21,568 nt of DNA from an uncultured Duncaniella sp. (GCA_910584825.1 CAJUCI010000036.1:1-21568); one strand, 5' to 3'; numbered from the stretch's first letter, positions 13,941 through 21,079 are shown. Made by a program: numbers and translations. Notes: generated by a model from the sequence alone, not told the origin.

Positions 13941-14459
13941 ATGGCATCAAAGAATAACAAAGTTAAGTCCACAGGCGACCTCGAGCTCCACGACCGTCTC
14001 GTTGCCATCAACCGCGTCACCAAGGTTACCAAGGGTGGCCGCACCTTCACTTTCGCAGCCATCGTCGTAGTTGGCAACGAAAACGGCATCGTTGGCTGGG
14101 GCCTCGGCAAAGCCAATGAAGTGCAGGCAGCTATCGCCAAGGGCGTAGAGGCCGCTAAGAAGAATCTCATAAAGGTGCCCGTACACAAAGGCACCATCCC
14201 CCACGAGCAGGAGGCAAAGTTTGGCGGTTCACGCGTCATCCTCAAGCCCGCAAGCCACGGTACCGGTGTTAAGGCCGGTGGTGCTATGCGTGCCGTGCTC
14301 GAGAGCGTGGGCATCACCGACGTCCTCTGCAAGTCAAAGGGCTCGTCCAACCCCCACAACCTCGTCAAGGCCACCATCGAGGCCCTCGGCGAGCTCCGCT
14401 CACCCGCACAGGTCGCTCAGAATCGCGGCATCTCAATCGACAAAGTGTTTAACGGCTAA
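13941..14459 (+). CDS. rpsE: 30S ribosomal protein S5 (uS5)
   Basis: S5 works with S4 and S3 at the mRNA entry and affects fidelity. The 172-aa product contains RLVAINRVTKVTKGGRTFTF, then VGNENGIVGWGLGKANEVQA, a dsRNA-binding-like N domain, and the C-terminal GSRVILKPASHGTGVKAGGA and GSSNPHNLVKATIEAL. The VTKVTKGGR loop, where spectinomycin-resistance changes occur, looks unaltered. rpmD follows after 15 nt. Confidence 0.98.
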   Translation: MASKNNKVKSTGDLELHDRLVAINRVTKVTKGGRTFTFAAIVVVGNENGIVGWGLGKANEVQAAIAKGVEAAKKNLIKVPVHKGTIPHEQEAKFGGSRVILKPASHGTGVKAGGAMRAVLESVGITDVLCKSKGSSNPHNLVKATIEALGELRSPAQVAQNRGISIDKVFNG

Positions 14460-14474
14460 TCTTCACCAATCGCA

Positions 14475-14654
14475 ATGGCAAAAATCAAAATCACCCAGAT
14501 TAAGAGCCGCATCAATGCTCCCGCAGTGCAGAAGCGCACTCTCGACGCTCTCGGCTTGAAGAAAATGCATCACTCGGTTGTCCTCGAGGACACCCCCTCA
14601 GTGATGGGTATGGTTAAAGCAGTGCATCACTTGGTTGAAGTGACCAACGCCTAA
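14475..14654 (+). CDS. rpmD: 50S ribosomal protein L30 (uL30)
   Basis: This very short gene encodes 59 aa: MAKIKITQIKSRINAPAVQK, then RTLDALGLKKMHHSVVLEDT and the C-terminal part PSVMGMVKAVHHLVEVTNA. The pattern KITQIKS...RTLDALGL+K....V..ED....GM...V.HLV is that of L30, which sits in 23S domain II of the large subunit. Start ATG 14475 and stop TAA 14652-14654 fill the rpsE-rplO gap exactly as in other genomes (15 nt after rpsE, 23 nt before rplO). Confidence 0.97.
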   Translation: MAKIKITQIKSRINAPAVQKRTLDALGLKKMHHSVVLEDTPSVMGMVKAVHHLVEVTNA

Positions 14655-14677
14655 TTTCTAAAATTCTTTACACTACT

Positions 14678-15124
14678 ATGGATTTAAGCAATCTGAAACC
14701 AGCTGTAGGTTCTGTCCGTAAGAAAACCCGTATAGGCCGCGGTCCCGGCTCCGGCAAGGGAGGCACATCGACCCGTGGTCACAAGGGTGCCAAGTCACGT
14801 TCAGGTTACAGCCGCAAGATAGGCTTCGAGGGCGGTCAGATGCCCCTCCAGCGCCGACTCCCCAAATTTGGCTTCAAGCCTCTCCAGCGTACCGAGTACA
14901 AGGCTGTCAACCTCTGCGACCTTGAGGAGCTCGCCGCTAACGCCAACCTTGACAAGATCACTCCCGCCGAGCTCATCGCCGCAGGTATGGTCAACGGCAA
15001 GCAGCCCGTCAAGATTCTGGCTAACGGCACCCTCACCAAGAAGCTCGAGGTTGTGGCCAACGCATTCTCGGCAGCCGCCGAAAAGGCCATCACCGAAGCC
15101 GGTGGCACCGTAACAAAAATCTAA
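14678..15124 (+). CDS. rplO: 50S ribosomal protein L15 (uL15)
   Basis: L15 threads a long Gly/Arg-rich N-terminal extension into 23S rRNA and is a late assembly protein. The 148-aa product starts MDLSNLKPAVGSVRKKTRIG, has the glycine-rich GRGPGSGKGGTSTRGHKGAK segment and GFEGGQMPLQRRLPKFGF, then a globular C-terminus. It lies between rpmD and secY (18-nt gap) as in most bacteria. Confidence 0.98.
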   Translation: MDLSNLKPAVGSVRKKTRIGRGPGSGKGGTSTRGHKGAKSRSGYSRKIGFEGGQMPLQRRLPKFGFKPLQRTEYKAVNLCDLEELAANANLDKITPAELIAAGMVNGKQPVKILANGTLTKKLEVVANAFSAAAEKAITEAGGTVTKI

Positions 15125-15142
15125 TAACCCCCTCCCCTCGCA

Positions 15143-16492
15143 ATGAGATTTATTCAGACAATCCGTAACATTTGGACCATTGAGGAGCTGAGAAAGCGCA
15201 TCCTTGTGACCCTTATGCTGGTGCTCGTCTACCGACTGGGCTGCTACGTCGTCCTCCCCGGCATCTCGCCCGAGGACCTCGACGCCCTCTCGAACTTCAC
15301 CAACAAGAGCGGTCTCATGCAGTTGCTCGACATGTTCTCGGGCGGCGCATTCTCCCAGGCCTCTATCTTCGCACTCGGTATCATGCCGTACATCACTGCA
15401 TCCATCGTGATACAGCTCCTCGGCATGGTGCTCCCTTCATTCCAGAAGATGCAGCGCGAAGGTGAGAGCGGACGCCAGAAGCTCAGCCAGTACACCCGCT
15501 ACCTGACTGTGCTCATCCTCCTCCTCCAGGGTCCGGCATATCTCGTAAATCTCCAGGTCCAGGTGAGTGCCGCCACAGGCGGTGCCCACATGGGCTTTTG
15601 GACGATTGCGTTCCTGACGGTCATCCTCGCCGCCGGCTCCATGTTCATCATGTGGCTCGGTGAGCGCATCACTGACCGCGGCATCGGCAACGGTATCTCC
15701 TTCATCATCCTTGTAGGTATCATTGCCCGCCTCCCGGGAGCACTCTTTTACGAGTTCACCAGCCGTCTCCCGGGGTCTACCGGCAGCCAGGGTGGTCTCA
15801 TCATGTTTGTTGTTGAGATTATCCTCCTCTTCGCCGTTACCGTCGGTGCAGTGCTGCTCGTGCAGGGTACCCGCAAGGTGCCTGTGCAGTATGCCAAGCG
15901 CATCGTAGGCAACCGCCAGTACGGAGGTGCCCGCCAGTACATCCCCCTGAAGGTGAATGCTGCAGGCGTAATGCCCATCATCTTCGCCCAGGCCATCATG
16001 TTCATCCCCATCACGCTTGCCGGTTTCAGCAGCTCGGAGGGTTCATCTGGCTTCTATGCAGCTTTCTCTGACATCAACGGTTTCTGGTACAACCTTGTTT
16101 ATTTCATCCTCATTGTGGCCTTCACCTACTTCTACACCGCCATCACCGTGCGTCCCACTCAGATGGCTGAAGACATGAAGCGCAACAACGGATTCATCCC
16201 CGGCGTGAAGCCCGGAAAGAAGACCGCCGAGTATCTCGACTCCATCATGTCGCGTATCACACTCCCCGGTTCGCTCTTCCTCGGCATCGTAGCTATCCTT
16301 CCTGCATTTGCACGTTTCTTCGGCATCAGCCAGAACTTCGCGCAATTCTTCGGTGGGACCTCGCTGCTCATTCTTGTAGGTGTAGTGCTTGACACTCTCC
16401 AGCAGATTGAGAGCCACCTCATGATGCACCACTATGACGGTCTCATGAAGGACGGCAAAATCAAAGGTCGCACCACAGGTTCAGCTTATTGA
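15143..16492 (+). CDS. secY: Protein translocase channel subunit SecY
   Basis: SecY forms the inner-membrane channel of the SecYEG translocon, working with SecA or with ribosomes. The 449-aa product has about ten hydrophobic segments, the first near ILVTLMLVLVYRLGCYVVLP. Family signatures visible are MPYITASIVIQLL, RITDRGIGNGISFIILVGII, IPLKVNAAGVMPIIFAQAI and the cytosolic C5 loop RPTQMAEDMKRNNGFIPGVK, which contacts SecA and the ribosome. The N-terminal TIRNIWTIEELRKRI is typical. It is tied to ribosomal genes so that channel supply follows ribosome supply. adk, which follows secY in many bacteria, is absent; map follows. Confidence 0.98.
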   Translation: MRFIQTIRNIWTIEELRKRILVTLMLVLVYRLGCYVVLPGISPEDLDALSNFTNKSGLMQLLDMFSGGAFSQASIFALGIMPYITASIVIQLLGMVLPSFQKMQREGESGRQKLSQYTRYLTVLILLLQGPAYLVNLQVQVSAATGGAHMGFWTIAFLTVILAAGSMFIMWLGERITDRGIGNGISFIILVGIIARLPGALFYEFTSRLPGSTGSQGGLIMFVVEIILLFAVTVGAVLLVQGTRKVPVQYAKRIVGNRQYGGARQYIPLKVNAAGVMPIIFAQAIMFIPITLAGFSSSEGSSGFYAAFSDINGFWYNLVYFILIVAFTYFYTAITVRPTQMAEDMKRNNGFIPGVKPGKKTAEYLDSIMSRITLPGSLFLGIVAILPAFARFFGISQNFAQFFGGTSLLILVGVVLDTLQQIESHLMMHHYDGLMKDGKIKGRTTGSAY

Positions 16493-16525
16493 CCGTCACT
16501 CAGTCGGAATTGCAGATATTGATTA

Positions 16526-17308
16526 ATGATCTATCTTAAGACACCCGAAGAAATCGAGAAAATGCAAGCGGCATGCACGCTCGTGAGCCGCACACTTGGC
16601 GAGGTTGCCAAGTGTGTGGCTCCCGGCGTGACTACCCGCCATCTTGACAACGTTGCCCGCGAATTCATGCGTGACAACGGCGGCAAGCCCGCATGTCTCG
16701 GTTACGGAGGTTTCCCCGCCACACTCTGCATCGAAGTCAACGAGACAGTCGTTCACGGCTTCCCCTCGGGCTACGAGCTGCGTGAGGGTGATATAATCGG
16801 CATCGACACAGTCGTCGAGCTTGACGGCTACAACGGCGACATGTGCTATACGTTCCCCGTTGGAGAGGTCGCACCCGAAGTGATGCAGCTCCTCCGCACG
16901 ACCAAGGAATCGCTCTACAAGGGCATCGAGGCCGCACAGGAGGGACGTCGCATAGGCGACATCGCCAATGCCGTGCAGACCTACTGCGAGCGTCGCGGTT
17001 ATACCGTGGTGCGCGAGATGTGCGGTCACGGCATAGGACGCAAGATGCACGAAGACCCCGAGGTGCCCAATTACGGACGCCGAGGCTGCGGCCCTGTCCT
17101 GAAGAAAGGCATGTGCATATGTATAGAGCCTATGATAAATATGGGCAGCCGCAACATCGTCATCGGTAGCGACGGATGGCAGTGCCGCACCAAGGACCGC
17201 AAACCGTCGGCCCACTACGAGCACACCATCACCATCGAGCCTGAAGGTCCGCGCATCCTCACGACCTTTGATTACATCAAGGAGGCACTCGGCGACCGAT
17301 TCATCTGA
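16526..17308 (+). CDS. map: Type I methionine aminopeptidase
   Basis: The enzyme removes the initiator Met from nascent proteins once deformylated. The 260-aa product has the pita-bread fold and all five dinuclear-metal ligands: D94 (IGID), D105 (NGD), H168 (GHGIG), E201 (CIEPM) and E232 (YEHT), plus H78 (VVHGFP) and H175. There is no N-terminal zinc-finger extension, as in E. coli. It lies 33 nt after secY and 43 nt before infA, the same secY-map-infA order seen in many bacteria. Confidence 0.97.
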   Translation: MIYLKTPEEIEKMQAACTLVSRTLGEVAKCVAPGVTTRHLDNVAREFMRDNGGKPACLGYGGFPATLCIEVNETVVHGFPSGYELREGDIIGIDTVVELDGYNGDMCYTFPVGEVAPEVMQLLRTTKESLYKGIEAAQEGRRIGDIANAVQTYCERRGYTVVREMCGHGIGRKMHEDPEVPNYGRRGCGPVLKKGMCICIEPMINMGSRNIVIGSDGWQCRTKDRKPSAHYEHTITIEPEGPRILTTFDYIKEALGDRFI

Positions 17309-17351
17309 CATCATCAATATCCACTACAACAATATCCACCATCAATAAAGT

Positions 17352-17570
17352 ATGGCAAAACAAGCTGCAATCGAATTGGACGGAACCATCGTCGAGGCAC
17401 TCTCGAACGCAATGTTCCGCGTCGAGCTCGAGAACGGGCATGAGATTACCGCCCACATCTCAGGCAAGATGCGCATGCATTACATCAAGATTCTGCCCGG
17501 CGACAAGGTAAAGGTAGAGATGTCGCCCTACGACCTCTCCAAGGGCCGCATAGCGTTCCGTTACAAATAA
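17352..17570 (+). CDS. infA: Translation initiation factor IF-1
   Basis: IF1 occupies the 30S A site during initiation and stimulates IF2 and IF3. The 72-aa product is a single OB fold: MAKQAAIELDGTIVEALSNA, then FRVELENGHEITAHISGKMR, YIKILPGDKVKVEMSPYDL and SKGRIAFRYK. Length and motifs match the family. Start region aataaagtATG has no SD. Confidence 0.98.
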   Translation: MAKQAAIELDGTIVEALSNAMFRVELENGHEITAHISGKMRMHYIKILPGDKVKVEMSPYDLSKGRIAFRYK

Positions 17571-17616
17571 CACCACCAAGCAACAAATCAATCACTCCAC
17601 AAAGAATATCTGAAAA

Positions 17617-17733
17617 ATGAAAGTAAGAGCTTCAGTGAAAAAGCGCACCCCGGACAGCAAGATTGTGCGCCGCAAAGGACGTCTTTACGTTATCAACAAG
17701 AAAAACCCCAAATATAAGCAGCGTCAAGGCTAA
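17617..17733 (+). CDS. rpmJ: 50S ribosomal protein L36 (bL36), zinc-free type
   Basis: This 38-aa gene reads MKVRASVKKRTPDSKIVRRK then GRLYVINKKNPKYKQRQG. L36 packs into 23S rRNA near the L7/L12 stalk base. The four zinc ligands of the C-plus form are replaced: T11, S14, N27 and Y33 stand where C11, C14, C27 and H33 normally are. It is therefore the zinc-independent form. It lies 46 nt after infA, and the end of the gene can form a small hairpin (CAAG-GCT/AGC-TTG, 17725-17742). Confidence 0.97.
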   Translation: MKVRASVKKRTPDSKIVRRKGRLYVINKKNPKYKQRQG

Positions 17734-17773
17734 AAAAGCTTGACAGACCAAGAGCGGGACCATTGAGTGGGCT

Positions 17774-17809
17774 CAAATTAGTTAAATTGTTCTAACGATT
17801 TCTAATTTG
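17774..17809 (+). repeat. Long AT-rich inverted repeat between rpmJ and rpsM
   Basis: CAAATTAG (17774-17781) is the exact reverse complement of CTAATTTG (17802-17809). The interior adds AATTGTT (17785-17791) against AACGATT (17794-17800) with one G-U pair, so nearly the whole 36 nt can fold. No T tract follows, so it is not a standard terminator. It lies about 50 nt upstream of the rpsM -7 element and could be a protein-binding site or a transcript-end structure. Confidence 0.5.
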
Positions 17810-17855
17810 TGTTACGCAAGGCTCGTTTTGGCCTGTTTCAATGCGATTTTAGTTG

Positions 17856-17863
17856 TATCTTTG
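17856..17863 (+). promoter_or_regulatory. Probable rpsM promoter (-7 element)
   Basis: TATCTTTG (17856-17863) matches TAnnTTTG. The nearest TTTG (17827-17830) is 25 nt upstream, longer than the usual 19-21, so the -33 element is poor or different. A start near 17869 would leave a leader of about 20 nt before ATG 17889. The 155-nt rpmJ-rpsM gap supports a secondary promoter for rpsM-rpsK-rpsD-rpoA-rplQ. Confidence 0.6.
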
Positions 17864-17888
17864 CAAAAATTTTAGTCAACTTAAATAT

Positions 17889-18269
17889 ATGGCAGTTAGA
17901 ATCGTGGGAGTTGACCTCCCCCAGAACAAAAGAGGTGAAATCGCCCTGACCTATATCTTCGGTATCGGTCGCAGTGCTGCTAAGAGCATCCTCGACAAAG
18001 CCGGTATCGATGTAAACATCAAAGTCAAGGACTGGACCGACGACCAGGCCGCCAAGGTGCGTGAAGTCATCGGTGCTGACTACAAGGTCGAAGGCGACCT
18101 CCGCAGCGAAATCCAGCTCAACATCAAGCGTCTCATGGACATCGGTTGCTACCGTGGCATCCGTCACCGTAACGGTCTGCCCGTGCGCGGCCAGAGCACC
18201 AAGAACAACGCCCGCACCCGTAAGGGCCGCAAGAAGACAGTCGCTAACAAGAAGAAAGCTACTAAATAA
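17889..18269 (+). CDS. rpsM: 30S ribosomal protein S13 (uS13)
   Basis: S13 in the 30S head contacts P-site tRNA and forms intersubunit bridges B1a/B1b. The 126-aa product starts MAVRIVGVDLPQNKRGEIAL and contains TYIFGIGRSAAKSILDKAGI and YRGIRHRNGLPVRGQSTKNN, followed by a lysine-rich tail. ATG 17889 is chosen over an in-frame ATG at 17853, because the upstream extension overlaps the promoter -7 element and reads unlike S13. The first gene of the alpha group; rpsK follows after 9 nt. Confidence 0.98.
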   Translation: MAVRIVGVDLPQNKRGEIALTYIFGIGRSAAKSILDKAGIDVNIKVKDWTDDQAAKVREVIGADYKVEGDLRSEIQLNIKRLMDIGCYRGIRHRNGLPVRGQSTKNNARTRKGRKKTVANKKKATK

Positions 18270-18278
18270 TAACAGAAT

Positions 18279-18668
18279 ATGGCAAAAAAGACAGTCGCCG
18301 CTAAGAAGAGAAACGTCAAGGTTGACGCTGCTGGTCAGCTCCACGTTCACTCATCTTTCAACAACATCATTGTGTGCTTAGCCAACTCCGAGGGTCAGGT
18401 CATCTCCTGGTCATCAGCAGGCAAGATGGGCTTCCGTGGCTCGAAGAAGAACACTCCCTACGCTGCCCAGATGGCAGCTCAGGACTGCGCCAAGATAGCC
18501 TACGACCTCGGCCTCCGCAAAGTGAAGGCATATGTTAAGGGTCCCGGCAACGGCCGTGAGTCCGCTATCCGCACCATCCACGGAGCAGGTATTGAAGTTA
18601 CCGAAATCGTTGACGTAACTCCGCTGCCCCACAACGGATGTCGTCCTCCCAAACGTCGTCGCGTTTAA
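18279..18668 (+). CDS. rpsK: 30S ribosomal protein S11 (uS11)
   Basis: S11 lies on the 30S platform near the E site and the mRNA exit. The 129-aa product contains VHSSFNNIIVCLANSEGQVI, SWSSAGKMGFRGSKKNTPYA and VYVKGPG-like AYVKGPGNGRESAIRTI, and ends DVTPLPHNGCRPPKRRRV. The NG of HNGCRPPK is the site that forms isoaspartate in E. coli S11. A 196-nt structured gap follows before rpsD, breaking the tight spacing of this cluster. Confidence 0.98.
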   Translation: MAKKTVAAKKRNVKVDAAGQLHVHSSFNNIIVCLANSEGQVISWSSAGKMGFRGSKKNTPYAAQMAAQDCAKIAYDLGLRKVKAYVKGPGNGRESAIRTIHGAGIEVTEIVDVTPLPHNGCRPPKRRRV

Positions 18669-18708
18669 TATCACTGGAGTCAATTCATCAATCTACAGCA
18701 TCACTCCT

Positions 18709-18831
18709 TGCCGGCTGACGTGCCCCGTGAATAAGACCACATTTTTCAAGTCACCTCTCTGTGGTCGCGGCTGTCACTAAGAGGCACCCGTTCAGGATCG
18801 CGTCACGATCACTCTATGGCAAGAGCCGGCA
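18709..18831 (+). promoter_or_regulatory. Multi-branched leader RNA before rpsD (candidate S4 control RNA)
   Basis: A closing helix TGCCGGCT (18709-18716) pairs perfectly with AGCCGGCA (18824-18831). Inside it, GTGCC (18720-18724) pairs with GGCAC (18783-18787), GTGA (18727-18730) with TCAC (18774-18777), GACCACA (18735-18741) with TGTGGTC (18760-18766), and GATCG (18796-18800) with CGATC (18806-18810) around CGTCA. All are nested and mutually compatible, giving a three-way junction with a long first arm. It occupies most of the 196-nt rpsK-rpsD gap and ends 33 nt before the rpsD ATG. S4 autoregulates the alpha operon in other bacteria; S4 as ligand here is inferred. The remaining bases 18832-18864 are A-rich. 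Confidence 0.65.
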
Positions 18832-18864
18832 GTAGTGCACAACAATTTTTAATATACAACCAAA

Positions 18865-19470
18865 ATGGCAAGATACACAGGTCCCCGCACCAAAATCGCC
18901 CGCAAATTTGGCGAACCGATCTTCGGCGAAGACAAAGTCCTCGCAAAGAAGAACTATCCCCCGGGACAGCATGGCCTCAACAAACGCCGCAAGACCTCAG
19001 AGTACGGCGTACAGCTCCGCGAGAAGCAGAAAGCCAAATACACCTACGGTGTGCTTGAGAAGCAGTTCCACAACCTCTTCGATAAGGCATCACGCGCAAA
19101 GGGTATCACCGGTGAGATTCTTCTCCAGCTCCTCGAAGGCCGTCTCGACAATGTAGTTTACCGTCTCGGCATCGCCCCCACCCGCGCAGCTGCCCGTCAG
19201 CTCGTGCTTCACCGTCACATCGTGGTCAACGGCAAGGTTGTCAACATCGCATCCTACGCTGTCAAGCCCGGCGACGTAATCGGCGTTCGCGAGAAATCTA
19301 AGTCACTCGAGGTCATCTCCGATGCTCTCGCAGGCTTCAACCACAGCAAGTATCCCTGGCTCGAATGGGACGAGAACGTTAAGGCAGGCAAGTTCCTCCA
19401 CGTACCCGCCCGTGAAGACATCCCCGAGAACATCAAAGAGCAGCTTATCGTCGAGTTGTATTCTAAATAA
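18865..19470 (+). CDS. rpsD: 30S ribosomal protein S4 (uS4), zinc-free type
   Basis: S4 is a primary binder of the 16S 5' domain, nucleates 30S assembly and affects fidelity. The 201-aa product starts MARYTGPRTKIARKFGEPIF with YPPGQHG, and its S4 RNA-binding domain reads RLDNVVYRLGIAPTRAAARQ and LVLHRHIVVNGKVVNIASYA. It has no cysteine at all, so it is the C-minus form. S4 represses the alpha operon in E. coli. The gene is preceded by an elaborate RNA structure and followed 17 nt later by rpoA. Confidence 0.98.
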   Translation: MARYTGPRTKIARKFGEPIFGEDKVLAKKNYPPGQHGLNKRRKTSEYGVQLREKQKAKYTYGVLEKQFHNLFDKASRAKGITGEILLQLLEGRLDNVVYRLGIAPTRAAARQLVLHRHIVVNGKVVNIASYAVKPGDVIGVREKSKSLEVISDALAGFNHSKYPWLEWDENVKAGKFLHVPAREDIPENIKEQLIVELYSK

Positions 19471-19487
19471 TCATTAAATTAAGATCC

Positions 19488-20480
19488 ATGGCTATATTAG
19501 CATTCCAAAAACCTGACAAAGTCCTAATGTTGGAAGCCGATAACCATTTCGGCAAGTTTGAGTTTAAGCCATTGGAGCCGGGTTATGGTATCACCATAGG
19601 TAACGCCCTTCGTCGTATCCTCCTCTCCTCACTCGAAGGCTTCGCTATCTCGTCGATTCGCATCGACGGCGTGCGCCACGAGTTCGACACTATCCCCGGT
19701 GTCAAGGAAGATGTCACAAACATCATTCTTAACCTCAAGAAGGTCAACCTCAAGCAAACGGTGGACGACACCGACTTCGAGAAGGCCTCCATCACTGTGT
19801 CAGGCAAGGAAGAGTTCACAGCCGGTGACATCGGCAAAGTCCTCTCAGGATTTGAAGTCCTGAACCCCGACCTTGTCATCTGCCATTTGGATCCGAGCGC
19901 AAGCTTCACCATCGACCTCACTATCAACAAGGGTCGCGGCTGGGTGCCCGCCGAAGAAAACCAGGGCCCCAACGACGCGATAGATGTAATCGCCATCGAC
20001 TCCATCTACACCCCCATCAAGAATGTGAAGTACACCGTGGAGAACTTCCGCGTTGATCAAAAGACTGACTACGACAAGCTCACTCTCGAAATTACAACCG
20101 ACGGATCCATCCTTCCCAAGGATGCCCTCAAGGAGGCCGCCAAAATCCTCATCTATCACTTCATGCTCTTCTCCGACGAGAAAATCACTCTCGAGACCGA
20201 CGAGCAGAACGGCGAAGAGGAATTTGATGAAGAGGTACTCCACATGCGACAGCTCCTCAAGTCCAAGCTCGTCGACATGGACCTCTCAGTGCGTGCTCTC
20301 AATTGCTTGAAGAGCGCAGAGGTCGAGACCCTTGGCGAGCTCGTTGTCTTCAACAAGACCGACCTCCTGAAGTTCCGCAACTTCGGTAAGAAGTCACTTA
20401 CCGAGCTTGATGAGCTTCTTGCCAACCTCAATCTTTCCTTCGGGATGGATATCTCCAAATATAAACTTGATAAAGAGTAA
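19488..20480 (+). CDS. rpoA: DNA-directed RNA polymerase subunit alpha
   Basis: The alpha dimer scaffolds RNA polymerase assembly. The 330-aa product has a complete N-terminal domain (FKPLEPGYGITIGNALRRIL, then LLSSLEGFAISSIRIDGVRH) up to about residue 230, an acidic linker (EQNGEEEFDEE) and a C-terminal domain starting about residue 264. There R269, N272 and K302 match E. coli R265, N268 and K298, used for UP-element and activator contacts, so DNA contact by the CTD is likely kept. It lies 17 nt after rpsD and 8 nt before rplQ. Confidence 0.98.
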   Translation: MAILAFQKPDKVLMLEADNHFGKFEFKPLEPGYGITIGNALRRILLSSLEGFAISSIRIDGVRHEFDTIPGVKEDVTNIILNLKKVNLKQTVDDTDFEKASITVSGKEEFTAGDIGKVLSGFEVLNPDLVICHLDPSASFTIDLTINKGRGWVPAEENQGPNDAIDVIAIDSIYTPIKNVKYTVENFRVDQKTDYDKLTLEITTDGSILPKDALKEAAKILIYHFMLFSDEKITLETDEQNGEEEFDEEVLHMRQLLKSKLVDMDLSVRALNCLKSAEVETLGELVVFNKTDLLKFRNFGKKSLTELDELLANLNLSFGMDISKYKLDKE

Positions 20481-20488
20481 CTACTACG

Positions 20489-20977
20489 ATGAGACATAAT
20501 AAGAAATTCAACCATCTCAGCCGCAAGAAGGCTCATCGCGACTCGCTGCTCGCCAACATGACGATTTCGCTGATCATGCACAAGCGCATCTTCACCACAC
20601 TCGCCAAGGCTAAAGCTCTCCGTGTCTATGCCGAGCCCCTCATCAACCGCGCCAAGGAGGACAGCACCCCCAACCGTCGTCACGTCTTCGCTGAGCTTCA
20701 GAACAAGGAGGCCGTGACCGAGCTCTTCCGCGAAATCGCCCAGATGATTGCCAACCGTCCCGGCGGCTACACCCGCATCCTCAAGACCGGCAACCGTCTC
20801 GGTGACAACGCCCAGATGTGCTTCATCGAGCTCGTTGACTACAACGAACTCATGCTCAACGACAAGCCCGCCAAGAAGGCCGGCCGCACCCGTCGTTCAC
20901 GCAAGAGCGCACCCAAGGCTGCTCCCGAAGCTCCCGCAGCTGAGGCACCTGCAGCAGAGGCTCCCGCCGCTGAGTAA
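20489..20977 (+). CDS. rplQ: 50S ribosomal protein L17 (bL17) with Ala/Pro/Glu tail
   Basis: L17 is a large-subunit protein close to the tunnel exit. The core (about 1-125) starts MRHNKKFNHLSRKKAHRDSL and includes RIFTTLAKAKALRVYAEPLI and GGYTRILKTGNRLGDNAQMC. A tail from about residue 129 is first basic (GRTRRSRKSAPK), then three APAAE repeats (148-162, encoded 20930-20974). The repeats differ at synonymous positions, so they are not a recent DNA slippage. E. coli L17 has only a short tail. Last gene of the cluster; the terminator follows 24 nt later. Confidence 0.97.
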   Translation: MRHNKKFNHLSRKKAHRDSLLANMTISLIMHKRIFTTLAKAKALRVYAEPLINRAKEDSTPNRRHVFAELQNKEAVTELFREIAQMIANRPGGYTRILKTGNRLGDNAQMCFIELVDYNELMLNDKPAKKAGRTRRSRKSAPKAAPEAPAAEAPAAEAPAAE

Positions 20978-21001
20978 TCCGCAAAAAGGTTATACAGTAA
21001 T

Positions 21002-21040
21002 AAAGGCCATTTTGACGTCACAACGCCAGGATGGCTTTTT
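21002..21040 (+). terminator. Intrinsic terminator of the ribosomal cluster
   Basis: AAAGGCCAT (21002-21010) pairs with ATGGCTTT (21031-21038), with one bulged G or C, and the descending arm ends in TTTTT (21036-21040). The 20-nt loop holds the palindrome TGACGTCA. It starts 24 nt after the rplQ stop and is the natural end of the long transcript. Confidence 0.75.
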
Positions 21041-21055
21041 CTCATATATAGACTT

Positions 21056-21079
21056 CACCTTGTATATCACCTTGTATAT
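21056..21079 (+). repeat. Exact tandem duplication of a 12-bp AT-rich unit
   Basis: CACCTTGTATAT occurs twice back to back (21056-21067 and 21068-21079), between the rplQ terminator and the start of the last gene. TTGTATAT resembles a promoter-like box, but no clear TAnnTTTG element is present. It could be a two-site operator or a local slippage duplication. Confidence 0.6.

Noticed and set aside
16523..17317. Minus-strand open frame (264 aa) covering map
   Set aside because: It is the exact antisense shadow of map, whose metal ligands are all intact on the plus strand.
17853..17888. Upstream ATG for rpsM adding 12 residues
   Set aside because: The extension overlaps the promoter -7 element and S13 proteins begin at MAVRI-like sequence.
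18816..19058. 80-aa open frame in the rpsD leader
   Set aside because: It overlaps the structured leader and rpsD in another frame and resembles nothing known.
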